This document shows, one piece after another, positions 51,749 through 63,410 of a DNA stretch of 64,000 bases; position 1 is the stretch's first letter, and every line of letters begins with the position of its first letter. This stretch comes from Apium graveolens (taxonomy: Eukaryota > Streptophyta > Magnoliopsida > Apiales > Apiaceae). The notes below the pieces were generated by a model. It was not told the origin of the DNA. It searched no databases and was given only the letters and a program-made list of their open reading frames with translations. Where the stretch lies: the NCBI RefSeq assembly GCF_009905375.1, contig NC_133650.1:174725565-174789564 (forward strand), given 5' to 3'. The translations under genes and the position numbers were made by a program.

Positions 51749-53829
51749 CTATGCTTTGACCTGCAACAGTTCTTCTTCTTTACTATCACCAATTTGATAA
51801 ATGGCTGTTCTGAGAGCTTGAATGGATGTTCTTTCAAGTCCATCACCAAGTTTGATAACCTTAGGATGTGAAGAGTTTTCATTATAACATAAGCATCTTC
51901 CTTTCAGAATAACTTCCACCTTAGCAGAATTCTTCAGCATAGGAATTTCTCTTCCATCACCTTCAGTAATCATTGGACTGTAATGAGAAGTCTTTGTACC
52001 AGAGATTCTGAATAGATCTCTTATAGCCTTCAAAATGTATTCTGACCATCTTCTTGTAACATCAGATTTTACTTCCAGAAGATAGTGAATATGTTGAAGT
52101 TCTCTGGCAGACTTCTATAGTACATCAGTATCAGCTAGTCTATAAGTCCTTCCATCATTGAGAAATAAGATCAATTTCTCTTTTAGATTCTCTTTGTCAT
52201 GAGCATCTATCACAATTTGAGCAGACAACACCTTGTCAAGGTGCCTTTGTTTGATTTGTTCATATGGTTTGTCTGTCAACATGAAAGGATCTCTTAGAGT
52301 AACCTCTACTCCTGTTTGAATCTACTCTTCGTCAGAACCTAATCCCACTCTATCTCTAGGTTGCTTGGCTCTCAACCCAAATGTAGCAAGTTGATTAATC
52401 ATGAGATTGGATTTTGGTTCAACTAGAGTAGCTTTCTTCCATAACAGCTTCTTCTTATCAGCAATTGTCATTTTCTTCAAATCAACTTGAGCATTGTCAG
52501 TAGTTGATGTCTTGATAGCTTGATCAGAATTTGTTGTTTCTTCTGTACCTTGCTGTCCTTTATTCTGAACAACAACTTGAGCAGTGTCAGAGGCTGTTTT
52601 AGATTCTTCAATTATCTTTCTTCTTTTCAGAATTTGAACAGTTTCATCTTCAACAAGATCATCATCAGTTACTTGAACCATTTTGCACACTGGTTTCATC
52701 AGATCTTGTGAAGTTTTCAAGTCCGGTGACTTGGTTGGTTCATTAACTTTTCCTTTCTCTTTGTCTTTGGGATCACACTCAGTCTGTGATCTAGTCTTGA
52801 ATGTTGAAGTTTCAGAATTTGACTTTTCCTTGATCACAATACTTTTTTCCTTAGGCCTTGGAGGTTTCTTTGCATCAGAAGCTTTAGACTTAAGATTTGT
52901 CTTCTCAGCAAATTTAGCTTCTTCCTCCTTGAGAGTTTCTAAATCCATTCCTGGATTGTGTTTCAGAAATAATCTTCTAGCTATCTCCTTATCAAGTGTC
53001 TGGATTTTAGGATTTTTGTAATAAACAGTAGTCTGCTTCCCCTTTAACTTCAGAGTTTGCAAAACTTCTGAGAGTCTTGAGATCCTGACTGAATCAGAAT
53101 ATCAGAACTTGATATCATACTTTGTTTATCAGCACTTTACTTCATTCTTTGAGCATTCACAGCATCAGAACTTGATTTGTTTTGAATAGAAGATTTTCTT
53201 TGAACTTTTCTTTGACCTCTGCTCTTTTCAGAGTTTTCCTGGTCATCACCTTTATCATCCTTTTTCTTTAGTTCATAAGTAGGTGAGCATTTGGACTTAA
53301 CTACCTTCTCCCCCTTTTTGGCATCATCAGGAAGTAAGAGAGAAAGAAGAAGTTCAACTGAAGATTGGATTTCATCCAATTGAGCTTTCTGAGAAGCTTG
53401 ATTAGCCAGTACCTCAGCAATTTGGGCCTGTTGCTCCTCTTGAGTTTTCTTAATGGCTTCAACTTTTTCAAAAATAGGTCTGATATACCTGTTCTTATCA
53501 AGCTTGAGCTTTAGATCGAGCTTATCAGCTTTTTCTCTGAGTATATCAACCTTTTCATGAGTAGAAATATGTAGACCTTGAAGATGTTTTGTAGACAGAG
53601 CTGTGATCTTGAGTTGTGTCTTAAAATCAGCATTTGTGAGCAAGTCATCAGCTTTTGCAATATGCTCTGTCAGAACTTTAGAACATGGAAGAAAATCTGA
53701 TTCATTCCACTTCTTGATCCACTCAACACCTCTGTGAGTATCCTCCCAAGGAATAGGTGCTTCCTTTTGAACAAATTTCTTCACCAATTCTTCCTTGCCC
53801 TGAATAGGAACTGGATGCTCAGCAGAAAC
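51749..53829 (-). pseudogene. Element J env-like ORF, C-terminal half
   Basis: Pieces 53137-53787, 52322-53062 and 51749-52033 follow each other on the minus strand with stops or frameshifts between them. The first has long helices (EKADKLDLKLKLDKN, FEKVEAIKKTQEEQQAQIAEVL), probably coiled coil, then a basic Ser-rich end. The second is Lys/Glu-rich and low complexity. It corresponds to element C's 18805-21350. The solo LTR K separates it from the N-terminal half. Confidence 0.7.
53825..53829. repeat. Target site duplication of solo LTR K, left copy (GAAAC)
   Basis: GAAAC lies just outside the TGTAACGGCC end and is repeated at 56937-56941. Confidence 0.9.
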
Positions 53830-56800
53830 TGTAACGGCCTCAACCCCGGGTTAGGAGTTGACGTCACTAACAAAATGAAACTATAATTATAAGACAACTA
53901 CTTACTTTATTTCAATATAAACAACTCTTCCACAAGACCTTTTCCAGGTTCAAGTATAACTTAGGTTACACACTTATTACAAACCATCTTATTAAAAACA
54001 ACCTGCCATCTGTGACTATTATTCTATAGCAACTCACAGACCACACTTCCCAGACACAACCTAATCAGAGGAGCTCGACACAGGAGGAGTTGGAAACTGG
54101 CCCTTAGCAAAACAGCAACATCCCCTAAGCATCTGCAATGCGAAAATATACAAACACATTTGCAAGAGTGAGCGATCAACCGCTCAGCAGTACCACTATA
54201 TGATTACTAACTAAAACAGTTTATAATAAATAATTGTAGGAACAGAAATTACAACTTGATAGTGGAAAACAAGTAAAACAAGTGTAAATAGATAAAAACT
54301 GATAAACTGTTTAAACTGGATCTTTTAATAGCTAGCATGCTCTCTAAACATTTTATTAATAGTGCTGTGTAAATAGCAGGATTAAATTTAGCATGCTACT
54401 TACATTTCCAAATCATTTGTCCCATCGCAGGACCTATAAAACTAATTGTTCCTTTACGGGAACCATAAAACTTGTCCCTTTCCGGGAACCTCAAAATCGC
54501 TTGCTCAGATATACATGCATTGGATGATTCCTGGTGAGACAGCTGATCAGGCTATCATATGAAACTTGTTCCGGAACTCAGAGACTAGCTAGGTCTCTGT
54601 CACGCTGGGCTGGTGGTTATAATAGGGTGCGCAACCACTTCGCCTCTTACGCTAACTTCCAGGCCGTTACGGGCCTTCTGCGCACACTCATCCAATTATC
54701 TGATCATTTTTATCCAGTTTTCCAATTCACTTACCTATCTCTTGTTAAAACAATTATAACACAGCACATTTTCCCAAAACATTTCCATTTTATTCAAAGC
54801 TTAGAGATAGGTATTTTCAGAAGTTACTTTTCCCCCCCCAAAACACAAGTTAATAAAATAATTTGAAACCTAGGGAATACGTAACTTAAATCATTCTGTT
54901 CCAGTACGAGAATAGGACAACATTATATTCATATATACCGAACCATAAAGATATGATCAGGGGTACTTGCCTTAATACGCTTTAACACTAATTTCTGACT
55001 GGCTTTGCACTGACCGGGATGCTAAGGATTTCAACTGGAATCTACAGGAACCAAAATACCCTAAATTAGACGTCCGAATAAGCTTGACTATCCTTGCTAA
55101 CAATCTACCCATATGTTAACAAACTCAACTCGTAACATTTTCAATATTATAATACACGTATCAATTAGGGTTCACGTCTTTGAAAGTCGGTTCGGTGTTC
55201 GTTTTCAGAAAATAGGTATATTTATCCTTTTATGAAATTAGGGTTATCGATTTTCGTAAAGTATTTCATCACAACACATAATCATATTTCATACAAAATA
55301 ATTACATATAATGGATCGACGTTCCGATAGCCATTGGGTACAGCCTCGTATTTCCGTAATTAAATTTTTCGGAAATCGGGCAGCACCTCCTTTGATTATC
55401 GGCTAACCCGTCGAACATCCCGACGTCAAACCAAATCACAATAGCTACAACGACCACCCAAACACCGATTCAACCACAACAACAACAATCCACACATTTC
55501 CCAAACACCAACTAAATACAATTATGAATTATTATTCATGTTTTATGTTTTAATTCGTATTTTATAATTTTTATTCGTAGGACTCAGAAATATTCATCAC
55601 CGTCCACCGTCGGCTCGCCGAAACTCATCGCCGACGGCGGTAAAATACGTCGGTACTCGATAAATTTCGGGTTTCCTTACGGATTCTACCAATTAATTAA
55701 CTAAATTATCTGCACCACATATCAATTAATTTCATCAAAATTTCAGAAATCATAATAAAATACAATCTGCTGAATTAAACACTCGCAAGCGCGTGCGCTT
55801 CACCAAATAGAACAAGTAGCAGGAAGAACAGAACGGAAAAAGGCACGCAACAGGTGTGCGCACAAAAGCAGCCCCTCACGCCACCACACCCTTCGCCGGA
55901 AAAAGCAAAAGGGGCGGCGAATGGAGGCGGCTCGAGAACTGATTACTTGCACCCATATATATACATACAAAATACACACATATATAATCAACCAGAGTCC
56001 AGCGTCAACCAGCAACCGGACGGCGACCAAACTCGCCGGAAATGGAAGAAACCGGTAGAGAAAAATGAGGGAAAGAGAAGAAGAAAAAGAGGAGAGATTG
56101 CCCGGGAGAGAGAGACTGCAGAGAATCAAGAGAACAGAGAATTTTCGAGAGAAAATAGAGAGCGAGAGGATTAAAGAGAAAGAGAGAGATCGAACCTCAG
56201 AGATGGGAGAGGAAAAGGGTTTACAGGGATTAATAGATAGAAAAGGGAATGAATAATTTCATTTGTCAATCGTTTTTATCCAGAATGTTTATAATTTAAT
56301 GAAACGAGGTGCGATTAGAAACACCTCGGAATAAATCCAAATTAGTGCTAACATGATATATATATCCTGAAATAATTAAAAGTTAATAAAAATAGAATTT
56401 TCATAATTTTAAAACAATTTCTGAAACGCAATTTATGCTCGTTTTTAACGAATAAACGAAACAATGCGCAGGTGAAATTTATCCTCAAAATTACCAAAAT
56501 AATTTTGAAATTCTCGGAATATTCCAAACTTAAATAAATATAAGTTTCATAATTTTTTTGAAACTTTTCTGGATTTAATACGGATTTTATAAATAAATAC
56601 AATCAGAAAATCATTTAAGGGTAAATAATCAATAAAATATTGATTTCTAAATTTTAAAAACCCCTAAGAATAATTAATAAAATTATGAGGCTATAAAATG
56701 ATTTTAGGGATAATTCAAGTATTTATGGAAATAAATCCTGAATAAAATCATCTTTAAATACAAAAGTGACACCACACAGCTTCACAACGAATTATACAAT

Positions 56801-56936
56801 TAATACACGAACACCAACGATCACACATAATTAATTAAAATATTAACAAAAATAATATTCAACTGACAGATCCCATACACATAACTTATTTAATAATTAC
56901 ACATTTAAATATTACAAAAATGTACGAGTCGTTATA
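53830..56936 (-). repeat. Element K: solo LTR of Tekay-like gypsy element (3107 bp)
   Basis: On the minus strand it starts TATAACGACTCGTACATTTT at 56936 and ends TTGAGGCCGTTACA at 53830. No internal region is present, and both sides carry GAAAC. It aligns along its whole length with LTR H, including the CCACCGTCGGCTCGCCG block near 55605 and the TA/CA microsatellite near 55960-55990. It splits the env-like ORF of element J. ORFs inside (for example 55800-56129) are not convincing. Confidence 0.88.
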
Positions 56937-56941
56937 GAAAC
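56937..56941. repeat. Target site duplication of solo LTR K, right copy (GAAAC)
   Basis: Matches 53825-53829. Confidence 0.9.
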
Positions 56942-58523
56942 ACTGTCATCAGAACTTGAGGAAGACTCATGATGTTCTAATAGCTCAACAGTGTGTGAAG
57001 CAACTGGAGATTCAGGAATAATATCATCTAAATTCTGAGGATCAGAATTTATCTCTAGAGCTGGTGTCTTTGATGTAGATAGAGCTTCTAGATAAAGAAC
57101 TCCAGGTATATTCAAATTATGAATATCTATTTCAGAGTTTTCAGTTTGTTTTTTAGCATCATCTGTAGCTTTAATAGGAGAGACGGGAGGGGTAAAAACT
57201 GTATCATTAGCTATGTCTTTGGCTTGAGTTGGAAGGGCTTCAATGATACCGGTTCTTGTGAGATTAGAGATTCCCGATCCCCTTCCTCAGCTTCTTCAGT
57301 ATCTTCTGATGGAGCCTTAGCCAAATACCTCCTAGCCTTCATTTTCTTCAATCTCCTTGACAATGAAGGAGTTGCTTCAGCAGCAACAGGACTTACAAAT
57401 TTCTTTCTTTTCAAAGTATCAGAACTTTGAGCTACTATTTCTTTCTGAGAAGTAATATTCTCAGCTACATCTGTCACAGGTTCAGATGCATAAACTCGTG
57501 CTTTAATTGTTTCCTCTTCACTCTCAGACTCATCTCTGAGAATCATCTTCCTTCTCTTTTGTGGAGGTTGAGGAACAGACTTTGTCCTCTTAGAAGGTTT
57601 GAAAGATGAAGGTCTGGTTGTTTGTGCTGATGGTTGAGAAGTTTGAGGTGTTTGTGTAGAGGTGGTAGGTGCTGACGGTTGAGGGAAGATTGGATATCAG
57701 GATATAGTGCAGTGTATTTAACTGGATCATAGGTTATTAAGGCATATTTGACAGATAAAGGAACTCGGAGGGGTCTTAACACAGCCTTCTTATTATCAGT
57801 AGATAATAAGTCATTAAAAGCTCTTTTAGCTAGTCTGAATGATGGAATTAATTCACTAGCTGATTGGGGCTTATCATCACAACAAAAACTATAAATAAGC
57901 TGACAGAATCTAGAAAAATAGACAGTATTCCTATCTTCTGTCATTCTATCCCCAATGAAACCTAAAACAGCACTTGCTTAATCAAAATCACTTTGATTAA
58001 TGAGAGCATACCCAATTTGTTGACTGAATATAGGGATTGCATCGAAGTTAGAACATTTGTTGGTAAAAGCCTTGGTGATGCAGTCAAAGAAGAAACTCCA
58101 TTCCCTCCTTATATAAGGTCTCTTCAATTGACCCAGCTTTGCCAATGTTTTTTCATACCCCAGACTGGCCATCATATTTTGAAGAATGGGCTCCTCAACA
58201 GTTGTATAGCCTCTATTTTCAGGCAACTGAAGTGCTTGGCGTACTGTAGCCAAGATCACAACATGGTTATCCTCCCCTGTTGTAAAGATTATACTTGAGG
58301 ACCCTTGAGTACCACCATCATCATATACTCCACTTCTCCAGAACTCCAGCACTTGAGTTCCAGAGACTGCATCAGGTTGGGTTAGAGTGAACCCAATATC
58401 AGAATTAGCGAGAAAATCCTGAATGAAGTGAAGTTCCGATGGAGCTTCAGCCTTACTAAGAATGGCGGAGTAGTTGTTAGGAACAAACTTAGCTCCTTTG
58501 AAAATCACGTCTTTTGGTGCCAT
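56942..58523 (-). pseudogene. Element J env-like ORF, N-terminal half
   Basis: The ATG at 58521-58523 (MAPKDVIFKGAKFVPNNY) opens 181 codons to a TAA near 57978. The same frame goes on at 57944 (MTEDRNTVYFSRFCQLIY), shifts near 57690, and the Ser/Glu-rich continuation is at 57211-57546 and 56937-57115. The N-terminal ~250 residues look globular (VVILATVRQALQLPENRGY, LKRPYIRREWSFFFDCITKAF), the rest disordered and acidic with basic KRKK and RRLKKMKARR patches. I see no signal peptide or membrane anchor, so env-like is a positional label only. Confidence 0.7.
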
Positions 58524-60032
58524 CTTTGTAAGAAATTGAGAAATAGGGTGTTTGCAAAGTGTTTGTTAAAAGTCCTGAAAGAAAACGCTTCAGAGAATAT
58601 TAGAAAGAGAGAGAATAAAAGAGATAAGAATAGAAAAGTAAGTAAAAGATTAGAAATTTTTTTAACTCCCATATATATACTCTCTCCACTTAACAGTTAT
58701 ATTTTTGAAGCATGGGATACACTTTACACCTGGAAACGTGTGAACAGTCAATAAACGGTTAGAGCAGGAGTTAATGGGCATGTAAAATAGACGATAATTA
58801 CCGTGCACATGCAGTTGTTGAAGACATACACGTTTACCACTAACCCAAAATGATTATGACTATTTTTATCTTACCCGAATATATTATGATTTAAATATGA
58901 CTATTTCAGATTTTACCATACATAAGTCAAGTAAAGAATAATTCCACGTAAGCATCAAGGATTCCATCAGGATTTAATATCAGAACTTAACTTATATCAG
59001 ATGTTAACAGTCATCAGAACATGGCTTCTGTACTCAAAAAGTGAATATCTTGATCTGTAATTCTTCATACAAATACTGACTTGTTTTCCTCAGAGTTTAA
59101 TCATCATAACTTCCATCAGAACTTGTCCTCAGAATTTATGCAAATGACACTTAACTATTTGTCAACAATAACTTAATCACCATAGTAATTTTCATCATTC
59201 ATATGGAGTGAAAGTGTGTGTGCATTCAACAAAATATCAGATAAAGATTAAAGTCTGATAAACTTCAGTAAATCTTAGAAATAATGCATAACTGAGAAAA
59301 ATGCTTAAAATTTGTCATCAGTCATGATGTCTACTTTAGAACAAATTTATACAAGAGTCCACCTCAACTGTTTGTGCTCATTTTATGCATCTTTTGAAAT
59401 TCCTTTTTACAGTGGCTTCTCAGTGAAAGTGAGTCATGACTGCTTATCAGAATTTATGCTGTTATCATAATATTTCTCTAGTAATCATAGAGTGTGAAAA
59501 GTCACCAAGAAATTTTTTTGCTTTTCTAATGCATATTACTTAATACCAGCAATGTACTTGGGTCTTCCCTTCCACATATTTACTCTAGATCTCAAAGGAG
59601 TGCCTGACTTTTATTCTTTTCTTTTATTTTGATAAGTGAGGCTTATCAGCACTTAGTTCATTCTTAAGATTTACAGACATCAGAATTTGATAGATAAGAA
59701 ATAAGAATCTAGTTTGTGACTTAGTAATAAGATACACAAAGTAAACTTGACTAAGCTCAATATCAGAATCTGCTTGTGTTAATGACTTTCCACATAAATA
59801 ACTAATTCAAACATGGGATTTCTAGTATGTTAAAGACTACTAGGTCAGCATCTAGCACAATTATCCTCATTGGATTGAATAGTCACAGAACATTCAAAAC
59901 ACTTATCAGAGTATATAGATCCATATCAGATAATAATCAGCATTTAATGAATTTTCAAATTAAGCACAGATTACATATAGATAATACAATCTGTAAACAC
60001 TGATCATAAAGTCTGATTCATGAGAACAAAAA
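58524..60032 (-). other. Element J spacer between RNase H and env-like ORF
   Basis: 1.5 kb, AT-rich, no supported ORF. It repeats short phrases such as ATCAGAACTT, ATCAGAATTT and ATCAGATAA many times, the same flavour as the coding parts of SIRE-like ORFs here, so part of it may be eroded coding sequence. Confidence 0.5.
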
Positions 60033-61640
60033 TTAAGCAGATTTAGAGAAAGAACCTGAAACCATTCCAAGTTCATTTACCAATCTTATAAAAGTAGCTA
60101 CACATAGGGGTTTTGTGAAGATATCTGCTAGCTGTTGATCTGTTAGAACAAAATGCAATTCCACTGTACCTTCATCCACATGTTCCCTTGTGAAATGGTA
60201 CCTAATGCTGATGTGCTTTGTCATTGAGTGTTGAACTAAATTACCTGTCATAGCAATTGCACTTTGATTATCTTAGTAAATAGGGATTTTAGAAAATTCT
60301 AACCCATAATCCAGTAACTGATTCTTCATCTAAAGAATCTGTGCACAACAGCTTCCTGCAGCAATATATTCTGCTTCTGCAGTTGATGTGGAAATTGACT
60401 TCTGTTTCTTGCTAAACCAAGAAACCAATCTGCCTCCAAGAAATTGGCAGCTTCCACTAATGCTTTTCCTGTCTATTTTGCATCCTGCAAAATCTGCATC
60501 TGAGTAACCAATTAGCTTAAAATATGATTCCCTAGGATACCACAATCCTAGATCAGTTGTACCCTTAAGGTACTTGAAAATTCTTTTCACAGCTATTAAG
60601 TGAGGTTCTATTGGATCAGCCTGAAATCTTGCACAAAGACAGGTAGCATACATGATATCAGGTCTATTTGCAGTTAGATAGAGTAAGGAGCCAATCATAC
60701 CTCTGTAGTTAGTAATATCTACTGATTTACCAGTATCCTTATCTAACTTGGTTGCAGTGGCCATGGGAGTGGATGTAGTTGAACAATCTTGCATTCCAAA
60801 TTTCTTCAGTAAATTTTGAGTGTACTTGGATTGACAGGTAAAAGTTCCTTCATCATTTTGCTTGACTTGAAGGCCCAGAAAATAGTTGAGTTCTCCCATC
60901 ATACTCATTTGATATCTTGACTGCATTAGCTTTGTAAACTTCTCACAAAGTTTGGAATTTGTAGAACCAAATATGATATCATCAACATATATCTGTACCA
61001 AAAGTAAGTCCCTTCCATGGTTGAGGTAGAATAAAGTCTTGTCAATTGTGCCTCTGTGAAATCCACTTTCCAGAAAGAATTGAGCTAAAGTCTTATACCA
61101 TGCTCTTGGAGCTTGCTTAAGGCCATAAAGTGTTTTGTCAAGCCTGTAGACATGATTGAGAAATTTAGGATCTACAAAGCCTGGAGGTTGTTCAACATAT
61201 ACCTCTTCTTCCAATTCTCCATTGAGAAAAGCACTTTTCACATCCATTTGAAAAACTTTAAACTTCTTGTGGGCAGCATAAGCCAAAAAGATCATTATGG
61301 CTTCTAATCTAGCAACTGGTACAAATGTTTCATCATAATCAATACCCTCTTATTGAGAGTAGCCTTTAGCAACCAGTCTTGCTTTATTCTTGGTAATTAT
61401 GCCATCACTGTCAATTTTATTTCTGAAAACCCATTTTGTGCCTACAACAGATCTGTTCTTTGATCTTGGCACTAGGGTCCAGACTTTATTTCTTTCAAAT
61501 TCATTTAACTCTTCATGCATTGCTTGCAACCAATCAGCATCTTGAAGAGCTTCTTCCACTTTCTTTGCTTCAGTCTGAGATAGAAAGGAATGATGAAGAC
61601 ATTCATTTGAAGTTGCAGTTCTAGTTCTGACACCTGCTTC
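60033..61640 (-). pseudogene. Element J reverse transcriptase and RNase H
   Basis: Copia RT: WLQAMHEELNEFERNKVWTLV and [14 protein letters not shown] (61350-61559), then [36 protein letters not shown], the catalytic [10 protein letters not shown] box, and [15 protein letters not shown], followed by RNase H with [16 protein letters not shown] and [13 protein letters not shown] (60330-61295) and ITKPLC-like HFVLTDQQLADIFTKPL (60033-60251). Three in-frame stops (near 60255, 60328 and 61347) break it, but catalytic residues remain. Confidence 0.9.
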
Positions 61641-61882
61641 AGGATCTCCAATGATTAAATTAGGTGTGTGTGCTTTAGTCTATTTCCTTGCAGATGGAAG
61701 TTGATCTCTAGAACTGGATCCTCCCCCATGATCCATGCTATCTCCATCAGCATTTTCTGATGCTCCCCCTGTAGTTATGCTCTATGAGACTTCAGAATTT
61801 GAGTTTGATTTTTCAGGAGTCGAAGAATCAGAGCTTCCAGAATTATCAGTACTTGGCTCATTAGAACTAGATGAATCTGAAC
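61641..61882 (-). pseudogene. Element J linker before RT, degraded
   Basis: The minus strand continues the Ser/Asn-rich linker between integrase and RT with several stops and a frame change against 61883-62314. No domain is visible. Confidence 0.5.
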
Positions 61883-63149
61883 TTAAGAGTCAGTGACAGG
61901 TTCTAATGCTTCTCGAGAGTCTTGAGATATGGTAGGATCTTTAGCTTGCTCCCCCTGGATAGATGCATTTTCCTTTGGAGTTGTTACCACAGTTTTAATG
62001 ACATCAGAACTTAATCCAGTAGAACTTACAGGATTAGGATTTAAGTCATCAGAATTTCCAGAATCAGAATTTAAATCTTCATTCTCAAATCTCAGCTGAT
62101 CATGATCATCAAAATCTTCAAGTCCAGTAATCTTCTTATTATCAAAAAAGACATTGATAGATTCCATGACAACCCTTGTTCTTAAATTGTAGACTCTGAA
62201 GGCTTTTGTGGAAAGTGGATATCCAACAAAGATTCCTTTATCAGCTTTTAGATCAAATTTTGACAGCTGTTCAGGATGAGTCTTAAGAACCAACACACTT
62301 GCAACCAAATACATGAAAGTATTTCAGATTTGGCTTCTTTTTCTTCACCATCTCATATGGTGTTTTTCCATGCTTGTTTATGCGTGTAGCATTTTGAGTA
62401 AAACAAGCCATCTGCACAGCTTCAGCCCAAAAATAGGTTGGCAACTTTGCTTCATCAAGCATAGTTTGTGTAGCTTCAATCAGAATTCTGTGGACTCCAT
62501 TTGGCTGTGGAGTTCCAGGTGCAAAAAATTCCTGCTTAATTCCATGCTCTTTGTAGAACTCTTCCATAATCGAATTCTTGAACTCAGTGCCATTATCACT
62601 CCTTTTTATTTTAACAGAATCTTTGACCAACTTATCTAGTTGTCTGACATGATCAGTTAGAGTAAATGCAGTTTCATTCTTCTTGTGCAAGAAGTACACC
62701 CAAGTTTACCTTGTGAACTCATCCACTATAACCATAGCATATTCCTTATTTGTAATAGACATGATATTGACTGGACCAAATAGATCAACATGCAATAGGT
62801 GATAAGGCTCAAGAATTGATGACTCAGTTTTTCTCTTGAAAGAAGATTTTCTTTGTTTTTCCTTCTGACATGAATCACAAAGGCCATCAGGAGAAAATAC
62901 TGTTTTTGGCAGTCCTCTCACAAGATCTTTCTTTATAAGCTCATTTATATTGTTGAAATTTAAATGAGAGAGTTTCTTGTGCCAATTCCAGCTTTCTTCA
63001 ATTGATGCTCTACTCAATAGACAGATAGCAGAACCATCAGTACTTGTTGAAAGTCTGGCTTCATAAATGTTACCATGCCTGTAATCTTTCAGAACCACTT
63101 TGCCTGTAGAATTACTTATAACTTCACAGTGTTCTTCAAAGAAATCCAC
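61883..63149 (-). pseudogene. Element J integrase and C-terminal linker
   Basis: 62706-63149 holds the zinc finger (WHKKLSHLNFNNINELIKKD with CDSCQKEK) and HVDLFGPVNIMSITNKEYAMVIVDEFTR, the first catalytic Asp region. 62283-62699 continues after a stop with RSDNGTEFKNSIMEEF (second Asp) and FFAPGTPQPNGVHRILIEAT, where the catalytic Glu of the usual GVVERKN motif reads His, so integrase is inactive. 61883-62314 is in another frame and carries KGIFVGYPLSTKAFRVYNLRTR plus an acidic linker. Confidence 0.85.
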
Positions 63150-63164
63150 ATGATAACCTCTATC

Positions 63165-63410
63165 TCAGATTTGACTTATACTCAACAGATTGTGTTTAAG
63201 TCCTGAGACTAGAGCTACTGATTCAATGATGACATTCCCAAGATTGATGTTGCCATATCCCAGAGTTTTTCCAATGTTGTGATCTCCATAAGAAACTCCT
63301 GGGCCAGCTTTCTTCACAAAGTCTGATAGCAGGGCTTTATTTCCAGTCATATGTCCTGATCATCCACTATCCATAACTAGGATGTTCTTCATATTGCCCT
63401 GCAATCACAA
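63165..63410 (-). pseudogene. Element J protease
   Basis: The minus strand shows VMDSG followed by a TGA, then SGHMTGNKALLSDF, the copia protease active site interrupted by a stop right after DSG. GVSYGDHNIGKTLGYGNINLGN and KHNLLSISQI follow, and a TGA comes at 63162-63164. Confidence 0.82.

Noticed and set aside
54534..56256. ORFs 54534-54866, 55854-56174 and 56065-56256 in solo LTR K
   Set aside because: Low-complexity or domainless, and not conserved in LTR H.
58428..58754. Plus-strand ORF overlapping the start of the env-like ORF of element J
   Set aside because: Reverse shadow of the coding frame and leader.
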